DNA of 64,000 nucleotides from NCBI RefSeq assembly GCF_025336525.1, contig NZ_JAOCZP010000001.1, positions 806,001 through 870,000 of the forward strand. Reading direction: 5' to 3'. The DNA comes from Chelativorans salis. GTDB taxonomy: Bacteria; Pseudomonadota; Alphaproteobacteria; Rhizobiales; Rhizobiaceae. Made by a program: the position numbers and the translations under genes. The notes beneath the pieces were generated by a model that saw nothing but the letters and a program-made list of their open reading frames with translations, was not told where the DNA came from and ran no database searches. Positions 43,876 through 51,720 of this stretch are shown in pieces. Every line of letters starts with the position of its first letter. Position 1 is the stretch's first letter.

Positions 43876-45459
43876 TCACCTGCCCAGTTCCTTGTCGACC
43901 ACCGCCCGGACATATTCCTCCGTCGGCTTGCGGAAGACGGCGCAGATATGCTGGTCCGGCCGGAAGAGATAGGAGAGGCGGGTGCCGTAGCGGTCAAGCG
44001 CGAACCCCCTTCGATCAATGAGATCACCGTGATCGGCGCCGACGCTCATGTGTCTGACGCCGGCGATGGCCGGTCCTGCTCCGCCACCGAAGGAGACGAG
44101 CGTGAACCCGGCGTCAAGTTCACTAAGGAGCCAAGTATCCTCGCCGTTCTTTTCTAGCGGCGCGTCAACCGCCACGCGGCCGGGCGGGAGCGGTGCCGCT
44201 GAGAGGTGTCTGTTGTAGAACCGCTCCAGCGAGCACGGCACCGAAAGCCGTCCGGAATTGATGAGCCGGCGCGCAAACGGCATCTCGGCGGCAAGGTCGA
44301 GCACCGCGCGGCGCATCATCTTTTCCATGTCCGACTTCGGTGTCATGAAATTTGTGGTGCGCGCGGAATTCTTGATGTTTTCATCGGCGCCGTGCACGCG
44401 CTCGGCATTGTAGCGCTCGAAAATGCCTTCCGATGCCTCGCCCTTCACCACCGCCGCCAGGCGCCACCCCAGTGCGTCGACATCCTGAATGCCGCCATTG
44501 CCGCCGCGCGCACCGAAGGGCGAGACGACATGCGCGCTGTCGCCGGCGAAGATCACCCGGCCGTGAACGAAGCGTTCCAGCCGGCTGCACTGAAAGGTGT
44601 AGACGGACACCCAGTCGATCTCGAAAGGCCGTTCGCCGACAATGGCCTTGATGCGCGGGATGACTTTTTCCGGCTTCTTCTCTTCCTCAGGATCCGCATC
44701 CCAGCCGAGCTGCAGGTCTATGCGGTAGATATCGTCGGGCTGCTTGTGCAGGAGTGCGGACTCACCTTCATGGAAGGTCGGTTCGAACCAGAAACGCCGG
44801 TCGGCCGGGAAGTCCGCCTGCATCTCTATATCGGCGATGAGGAAACGCTCCTCGAAAAGCTGGCCGCGGAACTCGAGCCCCAGCATGGAGCGGATCGGCG
44901 ACCTCGCGCCGTCGCAGGCCACAACGTAGTCGGCCGCGAGATTATAGGTCCCGTCCGGCGTCTCTAGCTTGATCGTAGCGCCGCTGTTGCTGTTTTCGAT
45001 CCCAATCACATTGTTCTTGAAGCGCAGGTCGACCAGCTCGGGGAAGTCGCGCGCGCGGTCGACCAGGTACTGTTCGACATAATACTGCTGCAGGTTGATG
45101 AAGGCGGGCATTTTGTGGCCTGCCTCCGGCAGGAGATCAAAGGCGTAAAGCTCGCGGTCGCGGTGGTAGACGCGGCCGACCTTCCAGGTGATCCCCTTTT
45201 CCACCATGCGCTCGCCGACACCCAGCCGGTCGAAGATTTCTAGCGTCCGCTTGGCCCAGCAGATGGCCCTTGAGCCGATCGAGACCACGTCGTTATCGTC
45301 GAGCACCACCGAGGCCACGCCCTTGAGCGCCAGGTCGATGGCGAGAGCTAGGCCGATCGGCCCCGCCCCCACGATCGCGACTTTATAGTCGCGCGGGCGC
45401 CCGCCGGAAAGCTCCGGCGGGGTCGTGTATCCGAAGCGCCTGTACTCGTAGCGCGGCAT
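43876..45459 (-). CDS. FAD-dependent aromatic monooxygenase (PHBH/MhpA family)
   Basis: 527 residues. The dinucleotide fold GAGPIGLALA is at 31-40, and the FAD ribityl motif is VIFAGDSAHVVSPFGARGGNGGIQD near 310-335. The length with a C-terminal thioredoxin-like domain fits 3-hydroxyphenylpropionate/3-hydroxyphenylacetate-type hydroxylases (MhpA, MobA). With maiA downstream, a product of homogentisate or gentisate type is likely. The ATG at 45459 has GGGGAGGA upstream; the open frame runs on to 45714, antisense to nothing real. Confidence 0.88.
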   Translation of the reverse strand: MPRYEYRRFGYTTPPELSGGRPRDYKVAIVGAGPIGLALAIDLALKGVASVVLDDNDVVSIGSRAICWAKRTLEIFDRLGVGERMVEKGITWKVGRVYHRDRELYAFDLLPEAGHKMPAFINLQQYYVEQYLVDRARDFPELVDLRFKNNVIGIENSNSGATIKLETPDGTYNLAADYVVACDGARSPIRSMLGLEFRGQLFEERFLIADIEMQADFPADRRFWFEPTFHEGESALLHKQPDDIYRIDLQLGWDADPEEEKKPEKVIPRIKAIVGERPFEIDWVSVYTFQCSRLERFVHGRVIFAGDSAHVVSPFGARGGNGGIQDVDALGWRLAAVVKGEASEGIFERYNAERVHGADENIKNSARTTNFMTPKSDMEKMMRRAVLDLAAEMPFARRLINSGRLSVPCSLERFYNRHLSAAPLPPGRVAVDAPLEKNGEDTWLLSELDAGFTLVSFGGGAGPAIAGVRHMSVGADHGDLIDRRGFALDRYGTRLSYLFRPDQHICAVFRKPTEEYVRAVVDKELGR

Positions 45460-45493
45460 ACATCCTCCCCGAAGTCCGCCTTGCCGTCGTATA

Positions 45494-46444
45494 TCAGCCC
45501 TGCAGCGCCTCCCACATTTCCTTGTCGCGTGCCGCGGTCCAGATGCGGGGCGTGTCGATTCCTTGTGCCTCGTCATATGCGCGCGCGACATTGAAGGGCA
45601 GGCAGTGCTCGTAGATTGCGTAGCTGGAGAACTTCGGATCGCAGACGGCCCGGCAGGCGTCCCACGCCTCCCTGAGCGTGCCGCCACGCACGGCCACCTT
45701 CGCCACCGGCTCATAGGTGGAACGGATGAAGTCCGCGGTTAGGTCGAGAGCGGAGTTGGCCATCTCGCGGCCGACCAGCGCATCGCCGCGGCCCGGAGCG
45801 ATGGCGTCTAGGTCGAACGAACGGATCGCCTCCAGCGTCGCTGGCCAGTCGTTGAAATGGCCGTCGCCGCAGTAGCAGGCCGAGTGATACTCGACGATGT
45901 CACCGGTGAACATCACATTCTCATCCGGCACGTGGGCGACGATGTCGCCAGCCGTGTGTGCCCGCCCCACGAACATGAGGTCGACCCGCCGCTTGCCGAG
46001 ATAGACACTCATGCGGTCCCCGAAGGTTGTCGTCGGCCAGGTCAGCCCTGGGATGCTCTCGTGCCCCTGGAAGAGGCGCGGGAAACGCCCGAACTCCGAC
46101 TCCCAGTCCTCCTTGCCGCGCTCGGCCACCATGGCACGCGCCTTCTCACTCATGACGATGTTTGGCGCATTGAAGGCGGAAGCACCGAGAACGCGTACAG
46201 CATGGTAGTGGGAAAGGACCAGATGGGTGATCGGCTTGTCGGTCACCGTGCGGATTTTTTCGATTACCTTGCCGGCGAGCCTGGGGGTCGCCTGCGCCTC
46301 GATGACCATCACGGCATCCTCGCCGATGATCACGCCGGAATTGGGATCGCCTTCCGCGGTGAAAGCCCATAGGTCGCGGCCGATCTCCGTGAACGAGATC
46401 GTCTTTTCGGTCATATCCCCCTGGGACGCGAATTCTTTCGCCAT
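45494..46444 (-). CDS. Metallo-beta-lactamase-fold protein with altered metal site
   Basis: 316 residues. The fold is clear ([49 protein letters not shown]), but in the HxHxDH motif Asp and the last His are replaced: residues 79-84 read HYHAVR. The later PGHG histidine is an arginine (APGRGDALV). At least three ligands of the usual binuclear site are gone, so it may bind one metal or act differently. It is the first gene of the MarR-controlled aromatic operon, 35 bases before the monooxygenase. The ATG at 46444 is favoured for its distance to GGAAGGA; 46447 is possible. Confidence 0.8.
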   Translation of the reverse strand: MAKEFASQGDMTEKTISFTEIGRDLWAFTAEGDPNSGVIIGEDAVMVIEAQATPRLAGKVIEKIRTVTDKPITHLVLSHYHAVRVLGASAFNAPNIVMSEKARAMVAERGKEDWESEFGRFPRLFQGHESIPGLTWPTTTFGDRMSVYLGKRRVDLMFVGRAHTAGDIVAHVPDENVMFTGDIVEYHSACYCGDGHFNDWPATLEAIRSFDLDAIAPGRGDALVGREMANSALDLTADFIRSTYEPVAKVAVRGGTLREAWDACRAVCDPKFSSYAIYEHCLPFNVARAYDEAQGIDTPRIWTAARDKEMWEALQG

Positions 46445-46674
46445 CATTCCTTCCCGGTTCTGAGTTTTACCAGTTGCGCTTGGGCGGCGGCGGCAAGATG
46501 CCTCCATGAACTCGTTCATGACGTTGCGAGGCACCAGGGGCCGGAAGGTGTTTTGCGCCACCAGCCGGCGCGGCGGGAAGATGACGAAATCCGCATTCGC
46601 CGTGCCCTCGCCGCTGCTCGATCGGGTGGCCCAGCATGACTTGCGCCTCCTCCGCAAACTCGATATGCGAGTTC

Positions 46675-46688
46675 GTTACGGACGTAAC
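46675..46688. promoter_or_regulatory. GTTACG-N2-CGTAAC palindrome in the MarR intergenic region
   Basis: A perfect 6-2-6 inverted repeat lies 25 bases before the MarR start and upstream of the divergent aromatic operon. MarR proteins bind palindromes of this size, so this is a good candidate for its operator, controlling both directions. The related box GTAAC lies a short way downstream. Confidence 0.6.
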
Positions 46689-46712
46689 GGTTGATTTTGT
46701 AACTATCAAGGC

Positions 46713-47207
46713 ATGAAAAGGGTCCACATGGGTGGCGATTTCGATCTCGAAGCCTTTCTCCCCTATCGGCTCAACCGGGCGGCGGAACTGGTCAGTCTCC
46801 GCTTTGCGGTTCAATATAAGGCAAAGTACCAGATAACGCGGCCGGAGTGGCGCGCCCTTGCGGCGCTCGGCTTCCATGGCCGCATGACCGCAACGGAGAT
46901 CGGCGCGCATTCGACCATGCACAAAACCAAGGTGAGCCGGGCGGTGAAGGCTCTGGAGGCCAAGCGCTGGCTACGCAGGATCGAGGACAGTAACGACCGT
47001 CGTACCGAGCATCTGGAACTGACCGTGCTCGGCCAACGCAGCTACCGCGAGATGGCGCAGATGGCCCAGGACTACGAGCGGGAACTGGCACTTCTTTTCG
47101 GCGAAGGTGGGCTGAACCAACTCGAACGCGGCCTGACGGCTCTCGAAAACGCTATGCTGAGCGGGATGGGAAAGCGGCGGCCACGCGCGGGCACGAAACA
47201 AGGGTGA
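46713..47207 (+). CDS. MarR-family transcriptional regulator
   Basis: 164 residues. Winged helix-turn-helix with WRALAALGFHGRMTATEIGAH, STMHKTKVSRAVKALEAKRWLRR and the wing DSNDRRTEHLELTVLG. The C-terminus adds a dimerisation helix. It is divergent from the metallo-beta-lactamase-fold/monooxygenase/maiA operon, which it probably represses until an aromatic acid binds, as for HpaR/HcaR relatives. Confidence 0.9.
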   Translation: MKRVHMGGDFDLEAFLPYRLNRAAELVSLRFAVQYKAKYQITRPEWRALAALGFHGRMTATEIGAHSTMHKTKVSRAVKALEAKRWLRRIEDSNDRRTEHLELTVLGQRSYREMAQMAQDYERELALLFGEGGLNQLERGLTALENAMLSGMGKRRPRAGTKQG

Positions 47208-47432
47208 TGCCAAGGCGCGCGCGCCACCCTTGAGGCCCTGGCCGATGCGTCGGCAAAAAAGGGTTCATGTCCGTATTGTGTGAGAAGATACGCAGGCCCG
47301 GATGGCGGCCGAACATGCCGCTGGACACGAGCCGTGCCATCGTAGCGCTGGAATCGGTCATCCAAGGCACCACCAGATGCGCTTAAGAAGAACTACAGCG
47401 TGCGCTTCAGCCTTCCACACAATCGGCAAACG

Positions 47433-47801
47433 TCACTCGCGCCGGATGAGTGCTTCACGCGGTACCTTTAGAGTGACATGGTCGTTGGCCACCGAGGAAA
47501 TCTGATCGGGCATTACATACCGGTCGGCAGCGAACAGGCTTTTGGCATCGATACGTACGAACCCCTCCCTTAGAAGGCGGCTCTGAAGCGGCTCTGGGAC
47601 CTCATCGGTCCTGAACGCATTCCATATGAGATCGGTCAGCGTACCATTGCGGGAAACGTTTGTGTCCCCCGTTACCGTCTCCGCCTCCGGTGTCGTGGGG
47701 TCTTCGTCCGACATTCTGACCCAGTCGACCGTGCCGATCTCCTCACCCTGGGAGTCGTAGACTCTCATTCCCTTGCGAATCTGTTGCAGAACATTCTCCA
47801 T
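47433..47801 (-). CDS. PRC-barrel-like (DUF2171-type) protein
   Basis: 122 residues. The N-terminal block IRKGMRVYDSQGEEIGTVDWV is a PRC-barrel/DUF2171 start, and the C-terminus KSLFAADRYVMPDQISSVANDHVTLKV fits the family's later strands. Soluble, probably cytoplasmic. AAAGGAG precedes the ATG. Its start region overlaps the debris of a P-type ATPase gene on the other strand. Confidence 0.75.
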   Translation of the reverse strand: MENVLQQIRKGMRVYDSQGEEIGTVDWVRMSDEDPTTPEAETVTGDTNVSRNGTLTDLIWNAFRTDEVPEPLQSRLLREGFVRIDAKSLFAADRYVMPDQISSVANDHVTLKVPREALIRRE

Positions 47802-47865
47802 CACCTGCTCCTTTCGATGGTGGTTTTTCACAAACGGCGATGGGAAGGCGTGGTTCCTGAGACGA

Positions 47866-48006
47866 GGGCGGGGCAGCTCCGACGTGGAGCAGCGGCGGGC
47901 CGAATTCGGCGAGAACAAGCTTCCGGAGAGCAGGCACGAGACACTTTTTCAGATTTTCCTGCACCAATCCCAAGATCCGCTGATCTATATCCTCCTGATC
48001 GTCGGC
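47866..48006 (+). pseudogene. N-terminal fragment of a P-type cation-transporting ATPase
   Basis: The frame reads SSDVEQRRAEFGENKLPESR, then FLHQSQDPLIYILLIVG, which is the cation-ATPase N-terminal domain and first membrane helix of Ca2+/Mg2+-type pumps. There is no in-frame start with a ribosome site, and the frame stops at 48024, about 47 residues into a protein that should have 850-900. The rest of the pump is absent from the window. It lies just ahead of the secreted-protein gene at 48021 and may supply part of that gene's leader. Confidence 0.75.
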
Positions 48007-48020
48007 ACGGAGAGATCAGC

Positions 48021-48710
48021 ATGATGAACACTACCCGCGCCATCTTTGCAGGCACGGCCGCGAGCCTGCTCGTCCTGGCGGGTCCGGCCGGGGCGCAGCA
48101 GCAAGGGCAGAACCTGACGGAAGACCAGGTCAGAAGTTTCTTCGATAGCATGGAGCAGGAGACCATGCAGGCGGTGCAAGCCGGCGACTTCCAACGTCTG
48201 ATCGGCTGGACCCAGAACAACATCGCCGATGAGGCCACCTTCTCCGTGACGAACGAGATCTATCGCGGCGACGACAGAAAGGGCTTCTCGGCCATGACGC
48301 TCGGTAAGGGAGATGTGCTGGGCATTAGCCGGGCGGCTGTCGGCATGATGTCGGGGATGAACAACGGCCAGCCGGTGCAGGATTATTCGCTTCAGGTCGA
48401 GGTCACGGATTTCAAACCCGCCGGTCCCGATGCTGCGACGGTCACCACGGAGATCACAGAGAGCGGCACGCTCTCCATGCCGCCCGCCCACACGGCTGCG
48501 GCATCTCAACCCGATGACGAAACCTTGCAGACCGGCTCGACGCAGGCCGACACACAGCAGCAAGGGTCTGGCCAGACAAGTGCCCAGGGTGAGGCGCAGT
48601 CGCTGCAGTTCGAGGCCACGGCGCAATGCAGTCATCTCATTCACCGCGGTGAGACCGGAGATCAGCTGGTCATGGGTCTTTCCACCTGCCAAGCCCGGAC
48701 AAACCTTTAG
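48021..48710 (+). CDS. Secreted hypothetical protein
   Basis: 229 residues with a signal peptide (MMNTTRAIFAGTAASLLVLAG, cleavage near PAGAQQ). The mature part has a helical start (LTEDQVRSFFDSMEQETMQAVQAGDFQRLIGWTQ) and a beta-rich middle, then a Gln/Ser/Thr-rich stretch (near residues 165-200), and a C-terminal piece with two cysteines (AQCSHLIH, STCQARTNL). The fold is reminiscent of NTF2-like proteins, but I do not name it. GGAGAG lies seven bases before the ATG at 48021. A strong hairpin follows it. Confidence 0.75.
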   Translation: MMNTTRAIFAGTAASLLVLAGPAGAQQQGQNLTEDQVRSFFDSMEQETMQAVQAGDFQRLIGWTQNNIADEATFSVTNEIYRGDDRKGFSAMTLGKGDVLGISRAAVGMMSGMNNGQPVQDYSLQVEVTDFKPAGPDAATVTTEITESGTLSMPPAHTAAASQPDDETLQTGSTQADTQQQGSGQTSAQGEAQSLQFEATAQCSHLIHRGETGDQLVMGLSTCQARTNL

Positions 48711-48725
48711 CGCAATCCACGCAAC

Positions 48726-48751
48726 CCCGCCGGCCACGGCTGGCCGGCGGG
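48726..48751 (+). terminator. Perfect 11-bp hairpin after the secreted-protein gene
   Basis: CCCGCCGGCCA and its exact complement flank a 4-base loop, 15 bases after the stop at 48710. It ends in TCTATT, with no long T run. The next 200 bases to the convergent PRC-barrel gene contain no evident gene. Confidence 0.6.
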
Positions 48752-48950
48752 TCTATTGGCTAATAGTAGAGGCGGATGCCGAGGACCTTCAGTCTACCAT
48801 GGGCGCCAATCAGGAGCTGGTAGTCATGTTCAGGTCCCGGAAACCCGACTTCGGAACTGCTCTCGATATTGCGGGCTGTGTAAAACCACTACGCTGCACT
48901 CACCGAAGGCCGCGCCTATGAAGGGCCGACGCTGAAGCCTGATCGGACTG

Positions 48951-49706
48951 TCATCTCCAGTAATATGGATATCCGTAATAGTCGTGGTAGCGCTCCTCAA
49001 AGGCGCGCTCTACCGTCTGCTTTGGATCGTATTCCGGACCGTTTCGCACTTGGTCGCGTGTCAACTCGACGCGAACGGTTTCCGATCCCCAGTTCACATC
49101 CGTGAAGGCGACCGGCGGAACCAGGACTTTTTTGCCGGGCCACCAGTTCTTCGTATCAACGACCACGTAACGGATCGCCCACCCGTCGGAATCGAGCAGG
49201 AAATCCTCCACGTGGCCGATATCGCCGTCTTCGGCGTCCACATAGTAGCCGGTCACCGCATTCATCGAGCGCAGATGTGGATCTCGCTCCGTTCGATCTT
49301 GCAGGCTGGCGGCGCGATCCGGCTCTGCCCGTGGCGGCACGACGGGCGCCGCGACGCCGGTGGCTGGAGCATAGAAGTAAGGGCCCCAGTAGGGCGCCCA
49401 ACCGTAATGTTCATAGAGACTGCTCTCCTGTTGGCGTGAGACAGGCGCGTCCGTGTCGATTTCAGGACTGTCCTTGACTTGCTGTCGCGTCACCGAGACC
49501 GAGAGTGTCCGTTGCTGGGGGTCGGCCGATTGAACCGCCGACGGCGGAAGAAGAACGCGACGTCCGGCGAACAGCGTGCCCGTATCCACAACAAGCCATC
49601 GCGTCGTCCAGGACTCATCGTCAAAGAGAAAATCGTCCACCGAGCCGATGGAGCCATCGGTAGCTTCGATTCGACAGTCCATAACATTCGATGCATTCCA
49701 CAACAC
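48951..49706 (-). CDS. Protein with two PRC-barrel domains
   Basis: 251 residues. PRC-barrel units at about 1-75 (GSIGSVDDFLFDDESWTTRWLVVDT) and about 145-225 (GDIGHVEDFLLDSDGWAIRYVVVDT) are repeats of each other, joined by a Pro/Tyr/Trp-rich linker (EHYGWAPYWGPYFYAP). The C-terminus is Tyr-rich (RYHDYYGYPYYWR). These domains mediate binding in RNA-processing and photosynthetic proteins; here the role is unknown, probably envelope or stress related. It starts with an ATG at 49706, facing the ExoD gene divergently. Confidence 0.82.
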   Translation of the reverse strand: MLWNASNVMDCRIEATDGSIGSVDDFLFDDESWTTRWLVVDTGTLFAGRRVLLPPSAVQSADPQQRTLSVSVTRQQVKDSPEIDTDAPVSRQQESSLYEHYGWAPYWGPYFYAPATGVAAPVVPPRAEPDRAASLQDRTERDPHLRSMNAVTGYYVDAEDGDIGHVEDFLLDSDGWAIRYVVVDTKNWWPGKKVLVPPVAFTDVNWGSETVRVELTRDQVRNGPEYDPKQTVERAFEERYHDYYGYPYYWR

Positions 49707-49874
49707 GGATGCTCTCCTGTGTTTTATCGCTCCTATGCAAGAACTGATGATGCCTTCAACTGTTCCAAGTTAGGCCGCTTTGCGCGCTTGCGGGCCTTTG
49801 CACGGTGCCGGAGCGGGCGCGAATGGAACTTTGGGTGGCGCCAGGCGATTTGGACACGGATCCGGGAAAAAGAC

Positions 49875-50465
49875 GTGCCTGATCGGAAGAACGCCAATAA
49901 TCTCGAAAAGGTCTTGGATGAGGCCGCAGCAGCCGGGGACGGCACGGAGGACGTGACCGTATCACAGATTATGGAAGCAGTGGGGCGAAAGTCCTTCGGT
50001 CCAATCCTCCTGGTCATTTCTATCGTCGCATTCACGCCGCTGGGAGGAATTCCTGGTATTCCCACAGTCCTGGCAAGTGCGGTGATTCTGATAGCTTGCC
50101 AACTTCTGATTGGGATGCAGCACTTCTGGCTTCCCTCCGCCATCCTCGAACGCAGTTTGAACAGGGCTAGGTTCCGCAAGACGCTCGGCTATATCAAGCC
50201 CGTGGCGCGCGCAACCGATCGGGTGCTTAGATCGCGGCTACAGTGGCTGTTCCAGCCGGCATTCGTCCGAGTGGCAGCTTTCATATGCATCCTTGTTGCC
50301 CTCACCATACCGCCCCTTGAAGTTGTGCCTTTCGCAGGCACGGTTTCATGGGGTGCGATCATTGTCTTCGCCCTGGCCCTGATCACCCATGACGGAATCT
50401 TGGCGCTGCTTGCATTCGCGTTCGCATTCGGTGCTGGCTATGCAGTGTTCTTCACACTGTTGTAG
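49875..50465 (+). CDS. ExoD-family membrane protein
   Basis: 196 residues starting at GTG 49875. VSQIMEAVGRKSFGPILLVIS begins the ExoD domain, followed by helices (IVAFTPLGGIPGIPTVLASAVILIACQLL, VRVAAFICILVALTIPPL, WGAIIVFALALITHDGILALLAFAF). ExoD was first found in Sinorhizobium as needed for normal exopolysaccharide and alkaline growth. The start is uncertain: no ATG exists in frame nearby, and GGGAAAAA upstream of the GTG is weak. Confidence 0.8.
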   Translation: MPDRKNANNLEKVLDEAAAAGDGTEDVTVSQIMEAVGRKSFGPILLVISIVAFTPLGGIPGIPTVLASAVILIACQLLIGMQHFWLPSAILERSLNRARFRKTLGYIKPVARATDRVLRSRLQWLFQPAFVRVAAFICILVALTIPPLEVVPFAGTVSWGAIIVFALALITHDGILALLAFAFAFGAGYAVFFTLL

Positions 50466-50474
50466 GGACCGTTT

Positions 50475-50740
50475 TCGGCCAGGAGCGGCGGCAATGGATA
50501 TTGCGCGAGGCGGTGGTAGGGAAGGGCTGGATAGAGTAGCCGCCCTCGCGGTCGAGCCCGTGATACATCGCCCGACAGAACGCCTTTCTCGGACCCTTGT
50601 ACCGATGCCGGTTTCCTCGTCGGGCGTGATGTTGGTTCCGTAAATGGCTCCACGTGGCGCGGGGATGGCCCGTCCGCCAGCGAAGGCCCCACCCCTGCGC
50701 CATATGGCAGTCGATGCAGTTGCCGATCATCGCCGGATGC
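50475..50740 (-). pseudogene. Remnant of a cytochrome c (alcohol/aldehyde-dehydrogenase type) with multiple frameshifts
   Basis: On the reverse strand, NCIDCH (50718-50704, haem motif CxxCH) is in one frame. The next part, GGRAIPAPRGAIYGTNITPD, is in a second frame. A third stretch, RAMYHGLDREGG, returns to the first, and GRLLYPALPYHRL lies in yet another. Joined, these are the conserved order of diheme cytochrome c subunits (haem, then GTxYSTNITPDxxTGIG, then LYPAFPY). No reading frame spans it and no start is visible. The 477-base gap between ExoD and the PEBP gene holds nothing else. Confidence 0.75.
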
Positions 50741-50942
50741 TCACCCCATGCCACCGTCTCCCGACTTGCGTGCGCAAAAAGAAAATCAGCCGACCTTCGG
50801 GTGGAACATTCTGACCAGCTAAGTGTCTGGTGGAAAAGCAGTGGCCGACGTCTTGCCGGCGATGTTTGCGGCGTGCGGCAGATCAGCATCGCCGGTAGGA
50901 CAGAGGCCACCCAGACTCTATGAAGACGGAGGCGCAGGATCG

Positions 50943-51410
50943 ATGGAAATCAGCAGCCCCTCCTTTTCCGAAGGCACCGCCCTTCCGATCAGATACGCCA
51001 AGGACGGTGAGAATATCTCCCCGCCCCTTGAGTGGGCCGGGGTACCGGAAGAGACACACGAACTGGCGCTTCTATTCGAGCAGGTCACGCCGCAAACACG
51101 GAAGCCCTTCGTCCAGTGGCTCGTCTATGGCCTGCCGCCTCAGTCCGGCGGCTTGCCGGAGGGCTATCAGCACAAGCGGGACCCCGAGCCGGAGGAGATG
51201 CACCAAGGCGTCAACGATATCGGCAATGTCGGCTATGACGGCCCGCTCGGCACGGCCGGACGGACCCTCCACTGCCGCTTCCGCCTGCTTGCGCTCGACC
51301 AGCCGCTCCACCTGCCGCCGGGGGCAGATCGCGAGACGGTGCTGTCGAAAGCGGCGGAACACATCCTTGCGGAGGCTGAACTGAATGCCAGATACGAGAG
51401 ACCCCGCTGA
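50943..51410 (+). CDS. YbhB/YbcL-family PEBP-like protein
   Basis: 155 residues. Phosphatidylethanolamine-binding-protein motifs are present: FSEGTALPIRYAKDGENISPPLEW, FVQWLVYGLPP and GYDGPLGTAGRTLHCRFRLLALD. Bacterial members bind small anionic ligands; physiological role unknown. GGAGG and AGGA lie upstream of the ATG at 50943. Confidence 0.87.
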   Translation: MEISSPSFSEGTALPIRYAKDGENISPPLEWAGVPEETHELALLFEQVTPQTRKPFVQWLVYGLPPQSGGLPEGYQHKRDPEPEEMHQGVNDIGNVGYDGPLGTAGRTLHCRFRLLALDQPLHLPPGADRETVLSKAAEHILAEAELNARYERPR

Positions 51411-51720
51411 GCAGTGCCGCAAATCCCGGACCTGCCCGACGCGAAGACAGCGCACTCCCAACACGAGCCGTTAAGTTCCGGACGTGGTCCAACATCCCCA
51501 GGGAGCGCTGCCTCGTGGAATATCATGACCTCACAAAAATCTGCTTGCGGTTGAACCATGGCAACGAGCGGCTTATCATCCGCAGCTATGCAGCTCTCAT
51601 CACATGGATAATGGTGGAATTCAAAATATTCCAGCCATTATTTCTTTGTATTCCCGCGAGGTACGAAAATGTTCTTCGTAGCGTGACTTCCACGCGTTTC
51701 GCTTGACAGATAGAGGACCG
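51411..51720. other. Intergenic region upstream of the betaine transporter, with a bulged hairpin
   Basis: No gene is seen. The AT-rich second half (51590-51720) should contain the promoter of the ABC transporter operon and includes the inverted repeat listed at 51608-51641. Confidence 0.45.
51608..51641. promoter_or_regulatory. AT-rich 13-bp inverted repeat with one bulge before proV
   Basis: ATAATGG-TGGAAT pairs with ATTCCA-G-CCATTAT across a 7-base loop, one extra G on the right arm. It lies 80-113 bases upstream of the transporter ATG and is followed by TTTCTTT. It could be an operator for osmotic control or a terminator; the distance of 200 bases to the previous gene favours a control site. 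Confidence 0.45.

Noticed and set aside
48752-48950. Possible short gene between the hairpin and the PRC-barrel gene
   Set aside because: Frames there are tails of longer shadow frames without start, ribosome site or similarity that I recognise.
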